DNA of 64,000 bases, from the NCBI RefSeq assembly GCF_000165425.1, contig NW_001798981.1:4661-68660 (forward strand), written 5' to 3'. Positions 1 through 12,447 of this stretch are shown piece after piece (positions within the stretch are counted from its first letter, which is position 1; the number at the start of each line of letters is the position of its first letter). Source of the DNA: Paramecium tetraurelia. Lineage: Eukaryota > Ciliophora > Oligohymenophorea > Peniculida > Parameciidae. A program made the translations under genes and the position numbers. The notes beneath the pieces were generated by a model. It saw only the letters and a list, made by a program, of their open reading frames with translations. It was not told the origin of the DNA and made no database searches.

Positions 1-24
1 AACTTAAACCCAAACCCAACCCCT
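1..24. repeat. Telomere-like C-rich repeat at the chromosome end
   Basis: The first bases contain CCCAAA, CCCAA and CCCC units in tandem. Paramecium macronuclear telomeres are a mixture of C4A2 and C3A3 units, so this looks like the inner edge of a telomere or the last trimmed repeats of one. Only three units are visible, so chance cannot be fully excluded, but the position exactly at the sequence end and the gene-poor stretch behind it agree. Confidence 0.65.
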
Positions 25-85
25 ATTATAAAAGCTTGTTTTTTTTTTACATAAACTTAATCAATTAAGCTTTGGGATAATTTCA

Positions 86-730
86 ATGATATCATTTAAG
101 GGGCTAGTATATGTCCTGTAGGCAAATAGTTGGGATCTACTTTTTAAGACTATTTTGTATCTTTTTTCTGAAAAAGAACATAATCTTAGAAATAAATTAT
201 AGGACGTGCTTGCATACACTTTTTTAATTAGTAGTTTAGTATTAATATCCTCTATTTTTTAATTCAAAGATTCAAAATTGAAATTATAGAAAACGAAAAA
301 TCTAAGACATGAAGGCTTGATTGTTGCAAAAAAGTTAATGTTTATTTTAGTTTTAATTGGATCATAAAAAAGCTAATTAACATAATCAATTTTATTATCA
401 TTGATCAATTCTATTTACATAATAAATATTATTGTAGGTAAAATGGTGAAAGAAAAGGTTGATTTAATTACGATTCTCATCTTTGAAATACCCATTATCA
501 TGTTTACTCTGCTTAATATCTGTCATGAAGAAACCTATGCACATTATTTGAGTTTAGAATCTCAAGTTTTTATTGGATTTGGATAAATTGGACTTCTATC
601 ATTGGGGATAATGGCACCATTAATAAAATATGGATATTAAATCAAACTTAAATTAACATAATTAATCGAAAGATGGAGGAAATAAAAAGTAAATTCAAAA
701 GAATTAACTGCTTCTTCTCTTTTTATTTGA
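86..730 (+). CDS. Subtelomeric hypothetical membrane protein
   Basis: Open for 214 codons in the ciliate code, starting at the first ATG in a frame that is open up to the sequence edge and ending at TGA. The protein has several hydrophobic stretches (around residues 45-60, 85-105, 118-135 and 165-180) separated by K/Q-rich loops, so it is probably a multipass membrane protein. I recognise no family. Coding-like frames continue to about position 1130, so this may be the first part of a longer gene that is decayed or whose introns I could not place. It lies under 100 bp from the telomere-like end, so an N-terminal truncation by chromosome breakage is possible. Confidence 0.45.
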
Positions 731-3289
731 AGTGAATTGCTTGAGTGATCAAATTAAATTTATATCATGATTTTTCGTTTTATTTACATAATATTAATCT
801 AATTAACTGTTCTTAAATTATATATTGGTTTGGTTCGAATATGAATTTCATTTAAAATATTTTTATGTTTAAATTAGTGCTCCCCCTAAAAGTTTTTAGA
901 TTTTTTCGTGACTTTTTGCTATTCTGCACCCAAATCCTTATGTTTGCACTCTGTATTTAAATAAATGTGGTATTGTGAACAATTTTTATACCAAGTGCCT
1001 CCTGCATTTGTCGAATCTGCTAAATCTGCTGATCTTCTTGATATTAAGTATTTATAATAAAAGCACTACCCCATTAAGTTTCTGGGGTATCCTAAGTTTG
1101 TATCACTTTAACCAGTAATTCTAATCATTGTTTATTTCTGAAAACTAGTAATTATTATTGAATTATCCATTTAAAATTAATTGGTTTTATAAAAACAGGA
1201 TTTCAAGAGTCTCATATATTTCCATCAGTTGGGCATGTAAAGTAAAGTTAGGATTACTGTAATCCTTGCATGATACATTAAACCAATACTTAAATAGTTG
1301 TTATATTATAAAAAAACAGTATTATCAAGAAGGTATGATTAATTGGTGTACATTAAGAATAGCAATTACTTGTTGAGTAAGCAATCTCTAAAATTCCTAA
1401 ACAACCTTTATCCTAAGAAGCATCTAGAGAGAAGCCGTTCCTAAGAAAGATACAGCTAGACAATTTTCAAATCAAGATGCAGTAATATACTAAATTGACT
1501 AAGCGAACTAACATTATAATAACAGCCAACACACATAACAAACAAGCCAAAGAAAATTATTATATAATAAAATACCGTTCAAACACTCATCATAATTCAG
1601 TCACTAAGGATGAATAAAGCATTTCTTGCGTTGTAGTAAGATGCAGCCTCTATCAGAATAATAAATGCAATATCTATAGGTATATCCTGCGTCAACTCCA
1701 CATGTTGCAATAAATTAGGGTTTTCAAGACATATATCCTCTCACAAGTTTTAGCAACTATTAACAACCAATTTGATTGCAGAGTAAAAGGTATAAATTGT
1801 TATTTTTTAACCGTAAGATAGGCAAAGTCTTTCACACTCACACCAATATAACATAACTCATTTACATAAGCTTTGTATTACATATCATTTATAGGGATTT
1901 GAACAAGAATAGCAGAGGTAAAGAGGAACAGTCTAAGGATATGGACATAATATCTCGAAATAATGCACGACTATTAGAATGGCATATTAAGTGAACGTTT
2001 CTGAGATAATGCATTCTGATAAGGCGCTCTTAAATTTCTACAGGATGGGTTAATTACATTATGACAACATCTTTTGTACCATCAGCTAATATCCTTTGTT
2101 TTTTTTAATTTCCTTAGGAATTATTTTTATATTTTTTAAAATAGTTGAAGGAGAAGGATAATTACTAAATAGATATATTTAATAATAGTTGTGTTTTTTT
2201 GAACACAATTTGTCCAACTTCTATATCCAGATTCACACTATTATCTGAAAATGAATTTAGGCTGTAGTTTTTGAAAAAATAAGACATGGAGTATGCCACA
2301 GTGATTTAAAGATGTCAATTGGAACATACTTTTACATTCAAGCAATAGGTAGTTACAGGAAGTATATTAACAAGACTTAATTTATGCACATGTTACAACA
2401 GTTTCAGTGAGAAATATCCATGATGTATATATAAGAATCATTTGAATTATTCTTACATATAACGACAGGTTTTTAGCCTGAGTATTATTTATCCAAATAG
2501 TAAGATGCATGGATAAAGAGATGATGCCAAGAGGGTTAGGGTTAAGCTCATTATTACATGTAAGAAGAGAAGATATGGTCAAATGAAATGCTGCATGGTT
2601 CCTTGATATAAAAATAATAAAGTTATATCACTTAGTAGCCAAGTTTTCAGACGACACCTGATGTGATGCTATAGATTAGACAATTTATTATAGAGTAAGC
2701 CCGTACCTGTTCCTTATTCAGACTTTATATCCAGTGCAAAGTACAATTTAATACATTGGGAAAATACTGACGACTAAAAGAACACTCCATCAGCAAATTA
2801 ATTGCAGGTTCCATTATTTTTATATGTTACATTTTAGAATTGGCTTTGTAACCTAAAATTTTCGATCTTATTAAAGTAAATTATTGTTTGCAACCTCTGC
2901 TTCCATCAGCTCAATAGCACAAGATGTGTTAGAACTTTTTAATTAATGAAAAGAAAGGTTAACAATGTTAATTTAGCTTTTCAAGTTCTATGTATTTAAA
3001 ACAACGCTTGAGCGATTTGTGATCTTCATCCACTGATTGAGTAAATATCTACTATAATTGATAAGGAATAGATGTTAAATCATGGAATGAATATCATCAA
3101 GAAAATCACAGATGTTCTCATAAAATTTAGGGATCCTGAATTTAATGAATTGAATTACTCGATAGATGAACATGTAAAAAATTAAATATGATCTGATCAC
3201 AAAAATATCCTAAGGAAAAGAGGATCATAGAATGACTAAATTACTAGTTTATCTTACTGCCTTGGATGAAATATACATATTTAGTGGAT
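731..3289. other. Gene-poor subtelomeric stretch with coding-like fragments
   Basis: No intact gene found. Between about 740 and 1130 there are short frames with protein-like composition, including a hydrophobic one and one containing QVPPAFVESAKSADLLDIKY. They may be remnants or unresolved exons of the gene at 86-730. From about 1,150 to 3,200 I see no supportable coding sequence, RNA gene or repeat array. Confidence 0.4.
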
Positions 3290-4330
3290 CAAATTCTCTA
3301 CATTTGTTGGTTGAAATAAAGGTCTTTTAAAAATATTAGAATTAAAAATACTTCACTATTAGGAGCAAATTTTTGAAATGTGACTTAAGTGGATCTGAAT
3401 TTGAAAACATCTTATTGGAGGAATGAAAAATTAAAGCAAATTTATTTAATTGTAATGAAGGAATCTCATAATAAATGAGTTGAATAAGTTAAATTGTCAT
3501 AGTGGTTGAGATGGTAACTCATTAGCTTCTTGTAGTTATGATAATCAATTCCTTTTTGTGATTTGAAAGCAGGGAAAATACATTCTGTAATTAAAGCAGA
3601 GAAAAATGTAAAATTAGTGTGCTTCTCACCCAATGGTGTAACATTAGCTTCTTGAGACGGCTAAGATATATACTAAAATGGAATCTTAAAACAAGAAAAT
3701 AAATCTCAAAATTTTATGGTCTTTTTTGTTGTTTGTTCATTTTGTTTCTCTCCTGATGGTGCTACATTAGCATCTGGTAGTTCAGATAGTTCTATTCGTT
3801 TATGGACGTTAAGACAGAATAATCTAAAGCTGGATTCGATAATAATTTGGATCAAGATAATCCTAATTATTTCACACCTTATGGTACTACATTAGCAACT
3901 TATGGCAAGGTTATCTGTTTGTGGGATGTTAAGACAGGTAAAATAAAAAGCCACATTAGATGTCATTTGAGTTATGTTTGTTCAATTTGTTTCTCACCCA
4001 ACGGTGCTACATTAGCATCTTGTAGTGAAGATAACACTATCCTTTATGGGATGGTACTTAGCTAGCATCTTGTAGTAATGATAACTCTATCCGTAAATAG
4101 AATGTTAAGACAGAATAATAAAAGCCAAATTAGATGTCCATTCAAATGATGGCATGCTTAGTCTGTTTCTCTCCTGATGGTACTACATTAGCATCTTGTA
4201 CTTAAGATAATTCGATCCGTTTATGGAATTTTAAGACAGTATAATAAATCTTATCAGAAAATAATTGCTATAATGATATTCTAGTATAATTTTCACCTGA
4301 AATTTATAACAACACCCTTATCTTAGAAAG
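3290..4330 (+). pseudogene. Decayed pentapeptide/WD40-repeat gene
   Basis: At about 3360-3440 a frame reads LKCDLSGSEFEN, typical of the pentapeptide-like segment that precedes WD40 arrays in Paramecium. It is followed by at least five degenerate WD40 units, recognisable by 'CFSPDG-TLAS' and 'SIRLW'/'CLWDVKTG' pieces at roughly 3540-3700, 3740-3830, 3870-3960, 3990-4060 and 4150-4240. The units are in different frames and are broken by TGA stops and indels; one unit repeats the Ser-rich strand without its Trp-Asp end. A functional member of the family would be one uninterrupted array. A pseudogene is the best reading; no short product is convincing. Confidence 0.8.
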
Positions 4331-7300
4331 TGGGATTTATTTTTCATTATTATTTAGCTACCTCTAATATTACAATTCTTAGAAATTTCATAAAATCCCT
4401 TTTTCCAAGCCAAAGATGATCTAATCCTTAAAAGGGAATTAATAGACTATTCAGGCATAAATCTAAGATTTTCGATCAAATCTAAAGGAAGTTACATTTA
4501 TAAGATATATTGTATTCTAAAAAAAATGATTTTTCCAAAATAAAACATTCCAAATCTACAATTTTAATTAAGTTTTACTATTTTGTGTTGATTAAAAAAT
4601 TTATGGATTTGAAGGTGTAAAATTTAAAATATTATTCATACAACAATGGAGAATACATATAAATTTTTCAAAAAGATTTTAAAACTTAATCTCCTTCTGT
4701 GTACAATAAAAAGTTGATAGTTGTAGTTGGACACTCAATATCAAATCAATTTAATTCAATTATTTCATTCGTAAAAGACATTAAATACCCTAATTAAAAC
4801 AGATCTATAAGCTTTACCATAGCGATTAATAAAAAGATCAGAACTATTGTCTACAAATGGGTAATATTTTTATTAATAAAATATATAAAATGTGTTCATA
4901 TTTTGAAAAAAAAATATTAGACCTTATTTTAACCTTTTCAAATTAGATTGTATATCTCCTATTTTATCACAATAATGTATTAATAATAGTATTTTATTTC
5001 TTTTTTTGACACTTAATAAATCTAAGTCTTTGTTTTGACCTGATAAAAATAATTTTTTCCGAATAAAACATTAAATAACAGTTTTCAGGTAGGAGGTATC
5101 ATAAGGTCGTATCAACCAAACCAAGGACTTTGGACATCTAAAGACTCGTTACATAATGAACCTGCGACAGCGATTCCAATGGTTTATATACTCTATAAGC
5201 ATTATCATATAGGAAGAATTCAGCCAGCCGAATCAAAGTCAATAAATGTTAGGTGTAACAAATTGCAGAGTATTTTGAGTTGCTCTAAATGAATCAGCTG
5301 TAATGCCATAAATTGTAAAAAACTAACTATTGACTGTTTGTTTGCTCAATCATTTGAACTAGTAGTACATGTGATTAACCTGCATTTAAATTTTCCGAAT
5401 ATTATTCTGATTCTACTGTATTAGGTCGAACATTTACGTGTACTATGAAAAGAGAAACAAGCTTTGGATTAAAAAAATGTATGCCAATAAATTTGAACAT
5501 AAGTAAATCTTTACAGTATACCCAACAGCATCTAAGTTATATCAATTCTAATATAATTATCAAAGAAGAAGTTAATAGGCCGAATTTTATTGCGTGTGGA
5601 TTGTCCACTTTTTAGGACATTTTTTGACTAAGTACCGTGCGTCACAACTTTTGCATATTTTCTAAAATGTGAATTATAAATTTATGTTGCACAAGCATCA
5701 CGCTCGTTTTTCTGAACAATTAATATCAACTTGATTTGAATATAATAACATAAATTGTCACCATTATAAAAGAAGTCAAAACTTCAATCAGTAAATCAAG
5801 CTGCTTTATTAATAAATTTACAGAATGTATCACAGTTTGATGCTCCTCCAGTTTAGTCATCAGCACATAATCTACAAATGGCAGAGCTTTCTGTAGTGCT
5901 TACAAAAAGAATTCAATTTATTACAGGTGCTTTGAAAGTGGATGTAATACAATCCTCTATAGTTCTAGGTCAAACATTACAATAAAATTTCTAGGCCATA
6001 ATTTTATTATTATCACTGTTTAATTACTACAGTGTTAAGGTTCATGTAATGCATAAAACAAACTGATCAAATTAAAGGAGTTATATACAAACCTTTAGTT
6101 ATTTTGTTTATTAGCTCTAATTCCTAGATTTTGACAATTAATAGATCAATTTTCAATAAGTGCAAGTAATTTAATCTCAAGCACGATTTTGCGTCAATAA
6201 TTTAATGGTAACCACTATACTATTAACGACCTCATTAAGTTTTCAGAAAAAAATTTATGCAATGCCGATGCAGCTCAAGTTTGCATCACCAAATAGTATC
6301 TGCTACAGCCTAAGAAAGTTAATACAAAAAATTGCTTATATTGAAGATTTCTCATCCTTTCTATTTGCTTTTTGAGCTCACTATGATTGAGGTTATACGA
6401 ATTAATTAAATGAGACTGTTTTGTACATACAGGTCGGAGTCATTAATAATGGCCTCCAAACAATATATTATTCTTTGAGAAATGTGGTACAGCTGCCTCA
6501 ATATTTGCAAACTTCATTCTCAAAGACTTGCACATTTGATGTAACGATGATGATACTAAATACTATTTTGAGAACTTAAAAAGTATATTTCCAAACATTC
6601 TATATAAGTTCCAGTAGTTCTAATACTAAGGAATAACCACTGCTGACACATATTATATAGCAATATGAAAAAAGTATATTAAATAGAATAGAAAAAATTT
6701 AAGACAATTTAATAAAATTCTTAAGAGATATCATGTTTTAATTTAAACATCTTGTGAAAAAAAATGTCTAAGATAAAAAATTTTTAGAAATAGCCTTATA
6801 TTAAGGATATGGGCTTTAATTGCAAGAAGGACAAAACTATGCATGGGAGATACAATTCAAATGCAATCAGCAGGTGTGGTTTCACATAGATTAAATCCTT
6901 TAAAACAGGCTTTTAATTATAGTTTAACAGGTCATCTTTGAAATTCGGTAGCATAACCCAGATAAAGCAATATCAATCCAAGTGACGGAAAAGCTGCATA
7001 CAACACATGGCTTGCTATTATCTAAAAAGTATTCATCAAAGTATACATTACATACAGGTAAATTGATTTAAAATTGAATACTATTTTTGGAAAAACAAAC
7101 TAGCTGATTGAGTAAATGCCTTTAAAAAATCAAACAAGTTAGAATAAGATGCTATACAAATAACATTGATTATGGCTATTATGTAATGTTTCAATCATAG
7201 TATAGGACAGCAAATAACAACACTTAACATTTCATCTAGCAAACATGAAGGAAATTAAAATGAAGAAACTTTAACAAGCTAACTCATGAATTACAAGTTA

Positions 7301-8339
7301 TTAGTAAATACACTTAAAGCCTTTATAAAAGTAGCCTTCACTTTATTTAGTGCAACTTGAAACAGAACAGTACCAATTAGGAGATACTGAGCATTGAGAT
7401 TAGAATGCTAGAGCTTTTAGTAGTTGAAGCATGATTATAAAAACTTTATGGGATCAGTGTTATAATTTTTTCAAGGATCACTACACTAAGGACATGTGAT
7501 CGTTTGGTAGTAAAGTTGTTCCAAGACTTACATGAAGTCAAACATGATGAATAAAAATGACAGAATTACTATATTGTAGAACTAATGCCAGTATAGAACA
7601 CTTTGTACATGATTCAAAGTGTTGAGTCGAGACTTCATCGTGATCAAAATAGAAGAGTAAAATCTACTAGCTGGATTCTAGATATTTTACAAATGGCATT
7701 ACAATGTTGTAATTTGGATATTAATGACATATAGCTGCAACTTGTAGGTCTAAAGTCAATGTTCTGGCAACCATATTCAATGCTCGTAATCTCATTATAA
7801 ATACTATGTTGCCAATAGTGGTAGAATGCTAAATGTACTAGCAACTATCTTGTGTGTACTAATGACTCATGTAAAATATGTCTACCTGGATATTGCCTTT
7901 ATGCTATAACTTTGCAATCTAACGATTATGATGGGTTATTAGTTCATGCTAACAATGAATGCTGCACATTTCAGCTCCTAGCTGTGTATGTGTGAAGCAG
8001 GCAAAATGATACATCCATTCTAAAAGGCTATTATGAATAACACATTAATGATTATTCTACTTGCACTTTTCTAATATGTTCTACTTTTCCTTTTAGAACT
8101 TGAACCATCGTAAACATGAACAGCATAATTTAAAAACTCAGCCATTCTTCCTCTATACTCTTTCGATGAAACTAGTATAGATTTACACAGGGTAGCAAGA
8201 TCACCTATGAATTTAATTATGCCTTTTGAATCAAATAATTAAAATTTTATTATTATTAAATCAATAATTCAGTTCATCATTTTTAATTTAATAGAATTCT
8301 ATATGAATCATGAAGTAAAAAATAATTTAGCTCTTTCAT
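4331..8339. other. 4 kb gene desert in the subtelomere
   Basis: I find no intact gene on either strand, no tRNA and no obvious tandem repeat. Base composition is slightly less AT-extreme than ordinary intergenic DNA here, and some short frames contain cysteines. A strongly decayed gene, for example an old surface-protein gene, would look like this, but I cannot show it. Such a long empty stretch is unusual for this densely packed genome type and fits a subtelomeric location. Confidence 0.4.
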
Positions 8340-8688
8340 TCACTCGCTTTATCTTATTTTTTTAGGATTTGCTCTTATAATAATAACAGCATACTATTCT
8401 GCATATTAGTCTTATATACATTTTTCTACTGAGTCTGTAAAATAAACTCCTTCTCCAACTTTAACTGTCCTACCATATTCATCTAAGCACTTATAATCTC
8501 TAAATTTCTGAAAATTTCCGGGTTGTAAATTACTTTTTAACTATTGAACTGGCGGCATATAAATGCGTGCCATGAAATAAAATTCTCCATTCATCAGCCC
8601 TGCCATCCTTTTTTAACGAATCTTAATTAGATCCATACTTGTCTAACCCAAATCCAAAGCAACCTTTTGGATGATGATGCTTTTGCAT
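8340..8688 (-). CDS. PARP-type ADP-ribosyltransferase domain fragment
   Basis: Two exons joined across a 26-nt intron (8508-8533). The spliced frame contains WRILFHGTHLYAASSI and then GEGVYFTDS. These match the 'HGT' nicotinamide-binding strand and the 'GxGVYFxxS' strand of PARP-like ADP-ribosyltransferases (the H and Y of the H-Y-E/Q triad). It ends in a TGA soon after a third predicted strand. The domain is therefore incomplete at the C-terminus and possibly at the N-terminus, where the frame is open beyond the chosen ATG. The retained splice sites argue that it is a recent fragment or a small real gene. I lean to a truncated gene copy stranded in the subtelomere. Confidence 0.5.
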
Positions 8689-9327
8689 TGCTAGAAATGC
8701 CAAAAAATATATAAAATGCCATTTCTAACAAAGATAAATTAAATGATATAGTTAAAAAACTTAAATTATTACAATAGAATTTTATCTAAGAATTATGAGC
8801 TCTTAAAATTGGAAATTGGTTTTGGAAGGACAAATTTTTTAATCTGTTTCACTAACTCAAACTCAGATTGATATATCATATAACTTGAAATCAAACATAC
8901 ATATTTGCTATTTAAATATTATGCTCATTACACTGTGTATTGTATTGTATGATAGATGAAAAGCTTACTAAATAGAATATATATAAGGATATGTTTTTCC
9001 TTTATTGTAAAGGCCAACTGAAGACAAGCAAGCACGTTCGATAATAATATAGATTTTATTCTTTCAATACACGAATAATATACATCTTAATTGATTTTTC
9101 CACTTATATATTCATGATGTAATCATTTTGCATAATCCTATTTTTCCTAAATATATTTTGAACCTTGTAATTATTACACCTCTCCCTTTCTACAGTTTTC
9201 TATTCCACAATTAAAAAGGTAAGACATTAAGAGTAACTATTGTAAAATCTATTTTTATCTTTGACCATCAGAAAAATCTTTCATGAGATAAAACACTGAT
9301 CTCATCATGGTATTTTCTTTTGGGAAA
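8689..9327. other. Intergenic, nothing supportable
   Basis: AT-rich sequence between the ADP-ribosyltransferase fragment and the next small frame. Short open stretches exist on the minus strand upstream of the fragment and may be its lost 5' part, but I cannot join them with a plausible intron. Confidence 0.4.
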
Positions 9328-9621
9328 ATGAAGAGATTGTTCTTAAATAATTTTACCTAAATGGAACGATGGGGATTAATTACTGGTACAGAGTATTTTT
9401 TAGCTAAACTTGTGCATTAACATGAACATTTGATGATGAATGAAATAGAGGATCAAAAAAAACATTAGAAATGTGGAGGTGAAGAATTTAAATAGCTTTC
9501 TATTAGCATTGAGTAAGATTAATGGCAAAAGACATAATTCTTTTGCAGAAAACTTTCAGTTGCAGAAGATGTTGCAAATATGATAAATTCATGCAAATCT
9601 CGTTTTCCAATTCCTATTTGA
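9328..9621 (+). CDS. Small hypothetical frame, doubtful
   Basis: Open frame of 97 residues in the ciliate code, with a mixed charged composition (M-K-R-L-F-L start, an acidic/His middle, then FFCRKLSVAEDVANMINSC near the end). The end reads like genuine protein. No domain recognised and no paralog in the window. It sits in a gene-poor region beside decayed genes, so it may be one exon of a remnant. Confidence 0.3.
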
Positions 9622-10052
9622 TGATTAGGGCATCAATTAAGAAATTGGGCTCTTATAATTTAACTCTAAATAAACCAATAAATTTAAGTGGTAAATTTGT
9701 ATAGTATAGAAGTATTTTCATATCTTGATCCAAAAATCCTTCTTCCACCTATGGCATCTTATATAAACTTCCTTATTTTTAATATAGAAATGCTAATTAG
9801 AATTCAAGTTTTTGTTTTAAATTAATAGATTTAATAGATACCAAATGTATTAGGGAGATAACAGGAGATTAGAATTTCTACTTGAGTCTATTCACTCTAA
9901 ATTCTACTTTGCAAATTTAGGCCATTATTGTAGCAATAGCTCCCTATGATAATTTTCCTTAAAAGCAAATCTATGTGAAAACAAGATCAAATGCTCTTAA
10001 CATTTAAGCATAATATATTAATACAAATTATTATATTTAAATATAGAAATTA
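9622..10052. other. Intergenic
   Basis: No gene recognised. AT-rich; probably the upstream region of the omega-amidase gene. Confidence 0.4.
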
Positions 10053-10898
10053 ATGTTGAAAAAGTTTAAAATAGCATGTATTTAAAATGCAATTACTGCC
10101 ACTAAAACCTAAACATTGGCGTTAGTTAAAGACTAAATCAAAGAAGCAGCAATTCAAGGAAGTAAAGTCTGCATTCTTGGAGAATGCTTTAATAGTTATT
10201 ATGTAAAAGCGTAGCTTTAAAACAATGCTGAAGACTTCGGGAAAACTGGAGAAAGGTAAACACTTGATCTAATAAGCGAAATTTCAAAATAATTTGGAAT
10301 AATGATTATTGGATCAATTCCTGAAAAAAGTGGAGATAAAATGTACAATACAGCCTTTTGTTTCAACAATGGTTAGTTGTTAGTAACTTATCGAAAAACT
10401 CATTTATTTGATATAGATATTCCAGGAAAAATAACATATAAAGAATCTTTGACATTTTCAGCAGGTGATAATTATAAAATAGTTGATACAGAATACGGTA
10501 AATTCGGAATAGGAATATGCTATGATATTCGTTTTCCTGAATTAGCTTAGATCATGAGAGAAAAAGGATGTCATTTTTTAGTTTATCCTGGATCATTTAA
10601 TCTTACAACGGGCCCATTGCATTGGGAATTATTATTAAAAGCTAGAGCAGTTGATTATTAATGTTATGTTGCAGGAGTATCGTCAGCCCGATATATGGGA
10701 AATGATGAATCAATATACAAAGCTTGGGGCCATTCAACATTGTTAGATCCTATGGCTAAAGTACTGGCCACATGCGAACATGATCCATCTGTAATTATCA
10801 GTGAGGTTGACTTAGATTATTTGGAATAGGTTAGATAATAAATTCCTGTATCTTAATAAAGAAGAAATGATATTTATGAATTAATTTGCAAGAAATGA
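10053..10898 (+). CDS. NIT2: Omega-amidase / nitrilase-family amidohydrolase
   Basis: Intronless frame of 281 residues, the normal length for NIT2-type omega-amidases, which hydrolyse alpha-ketoglutaramate and alpha-ketosuccinamate left by glutamine and asparagine transaminases. All three catalytic residues are visible: Glu44 in LGECF, Lys115 in YRKTHLF and Cys156 in [10 protein letters not shown]. The [12 protein letters not shown] segment and the downstream WGHS are also typical. No targeting peptide or membrane segment is evident, so it is probably cytosolic or weakly mitochondrial. The start is the first ATG after an AT-rich leader and gives the usual N-terminal strand. Assignment to the nitrilase family is certain; the exact substrate is inferred from closeness to NIT2. 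Confidence 0.93.
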
Positions 10899-11436
10899 TC
10901 AGTTATTATAAAATATAATGATAATTCTCACAAAATTTAAAAATTGCCAGATTACATGTATTTTGGAACTAATCATCTTAAGAATTAATTATAATATTAA
11001 ATTTGTAAAACTGTTACAAATGAGCATAAATTTTGAGAAAATAGAATGCAAAGAAGCAAAATTATATTTTATTGAATTTGATTTAAAATTTCAATGTTTA
11101 TTTTCATTTTAGGTTTATTCTATGAAATACAAGTAATAAAATTCTTTACGACTTTGAATCAAAATATGAAGATTTTTTTTGTTATTTTTGAAATCAGCTT
11201 CTGAAGGAAATGCTTAAATTCAACTATCAAGCTTCGAGCATTCTTTATTTTATGTTATTTTGATCTTAAAACTTTTATAGATTGCTTTTTTGTTGTAATG
11301 TAGATTATTACTAAATATTGGGGTTCCTTGATTAATGCATGAAGGAGCTTTTTCTTAAAATCATAAAGCTAATATATGTCTATTATTATTTTAGTTAAAA
11401 ATTATCAAAAACTTAAGAGAAAATTAATATTGAGTT
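10899..11436. other. Intergenic
   Basis: 540 bp without a convincing gene. A hydrophobic/charged frame at about 10,918-11,157 is open only because TGA is the sole stop; it lacks a recognisable motif and I do not call it. Confidence 0.45.
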
Positions 11437-12097
11437 ATGGGATGTATATAATCAAGAGAGGGTAAATATAGTAGAGAGATTATTTATAAAAACACATCAA
11501 TAATATTAGTGGAAGGAGTAATTGAGGAAATTAATTCTTAAGCTATTGGTATCTATGAAATTATAATAAGTAAACATCTCTATAAATCCGATGGTAAGCA
11601 AGTTAAGAGAATAAGTTTATAAATACATTTATAATCATGATGAAACCTTTGATTTTTTTGAAGAGAGAGATATAATTTAATTAGAGCAACTAAGGAACTC
11701 AGTTTTCAAAAGTACAGAAACACTATTAAATTTTTCATTTGTATCTGGTTATGTAGCAACAAATCTAAATTAGATAAGTGAGGAGGATCTATTGAATACT
11801 TTTGAATAGATCCTTTAATTTGCAGACAGAACTTCCAGCCTTTATCAAATATGCTTTACTGATTATCTCATTTATGAAGTTGATGGAATTGACTACAAAT
11901 CTTATGCCGATTGCTTAGTAAAATCTGTATTCAAGTAATTGTTTTATGATAATAGGTTTTTAACTTTAAACTCTGAGAGATAGATTGTTTCTGTTAAGTT
12001 TTTGTGTATGAATGCTAAAAATGTAATAGTTTTACTACTATTCTAGTTAAATACAATGCTTCAAATGATGATGAAGTATGAAAATTATAAATTTTGA
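11437..12097 (+). CDS. Hypothetical protein with N-terminal MGC acylation motif
   Basis: Two exons joined across a 22-nt intron (11594-11615) give 212 residues. The protein begins MGCIQSREGKY. Gly2-Cys3 followed by Ser6 is the classical pattern for N-myristoylation plus palmitoylation, so membrane attachment at the cytosolic face is likely. The rest is mixed alpha/beta-like with no domain I recognise; it contains an acidic middle and an M-rich tail (NTMLQMMMKYENY). The spliced frame is exactly 213 codons including the stop, which supports the intron. It lies between NIT2 and a decayed minus-strand gene. Confidence 0.75.
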
Positions 12098-12447
12098 ATA
12101 TTATTAATAATTATCAATCAATGTTTACATCTATTGGAGTGATGCCTACAAACTTCATGTGCCTAATCACTATTTTTGGATACCTTACCAAAAGGTATTA
12201 TTACTTATACTAAGCCTTATAAATATTAAACCCCGTTATTTTTAAAATATAAAAGGTGAAGGTTTGGTTTATTCTATTTCGAAGAATTAATTTGGGATTA
12301 TTTATTAAAAAAGAAGATTTGATAAAGCATCTACAATAAATACGACAGTATTAATAGTATTTTCCCCACATCTCTATTATCAATCATTTTTATCACAAAA
12401 GCATCATACTTAAATTTTGTAAAACATATCAAATGATGTTTGCCTAT
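12098..12447. other. Intergenic
   Basis: No gene seen between the MGC protein and the 3' end of the decayed minus-strand gene. Confidence 0.4.

Noticed and set aside
1150..3200. Long TGA-free frames suggesting a gene
   Set aside because: Composition of most is not protein-like, frames conflict and no splice sites link them to a start; only the part before about 1130 has weak coding character.
10918..11157. 79-residue plus-strand open frame after NIT2
   Set aside because: With TGA as the only stop, frames of this length are expected by chance in AT-rich DNA; no motif and no splice context.
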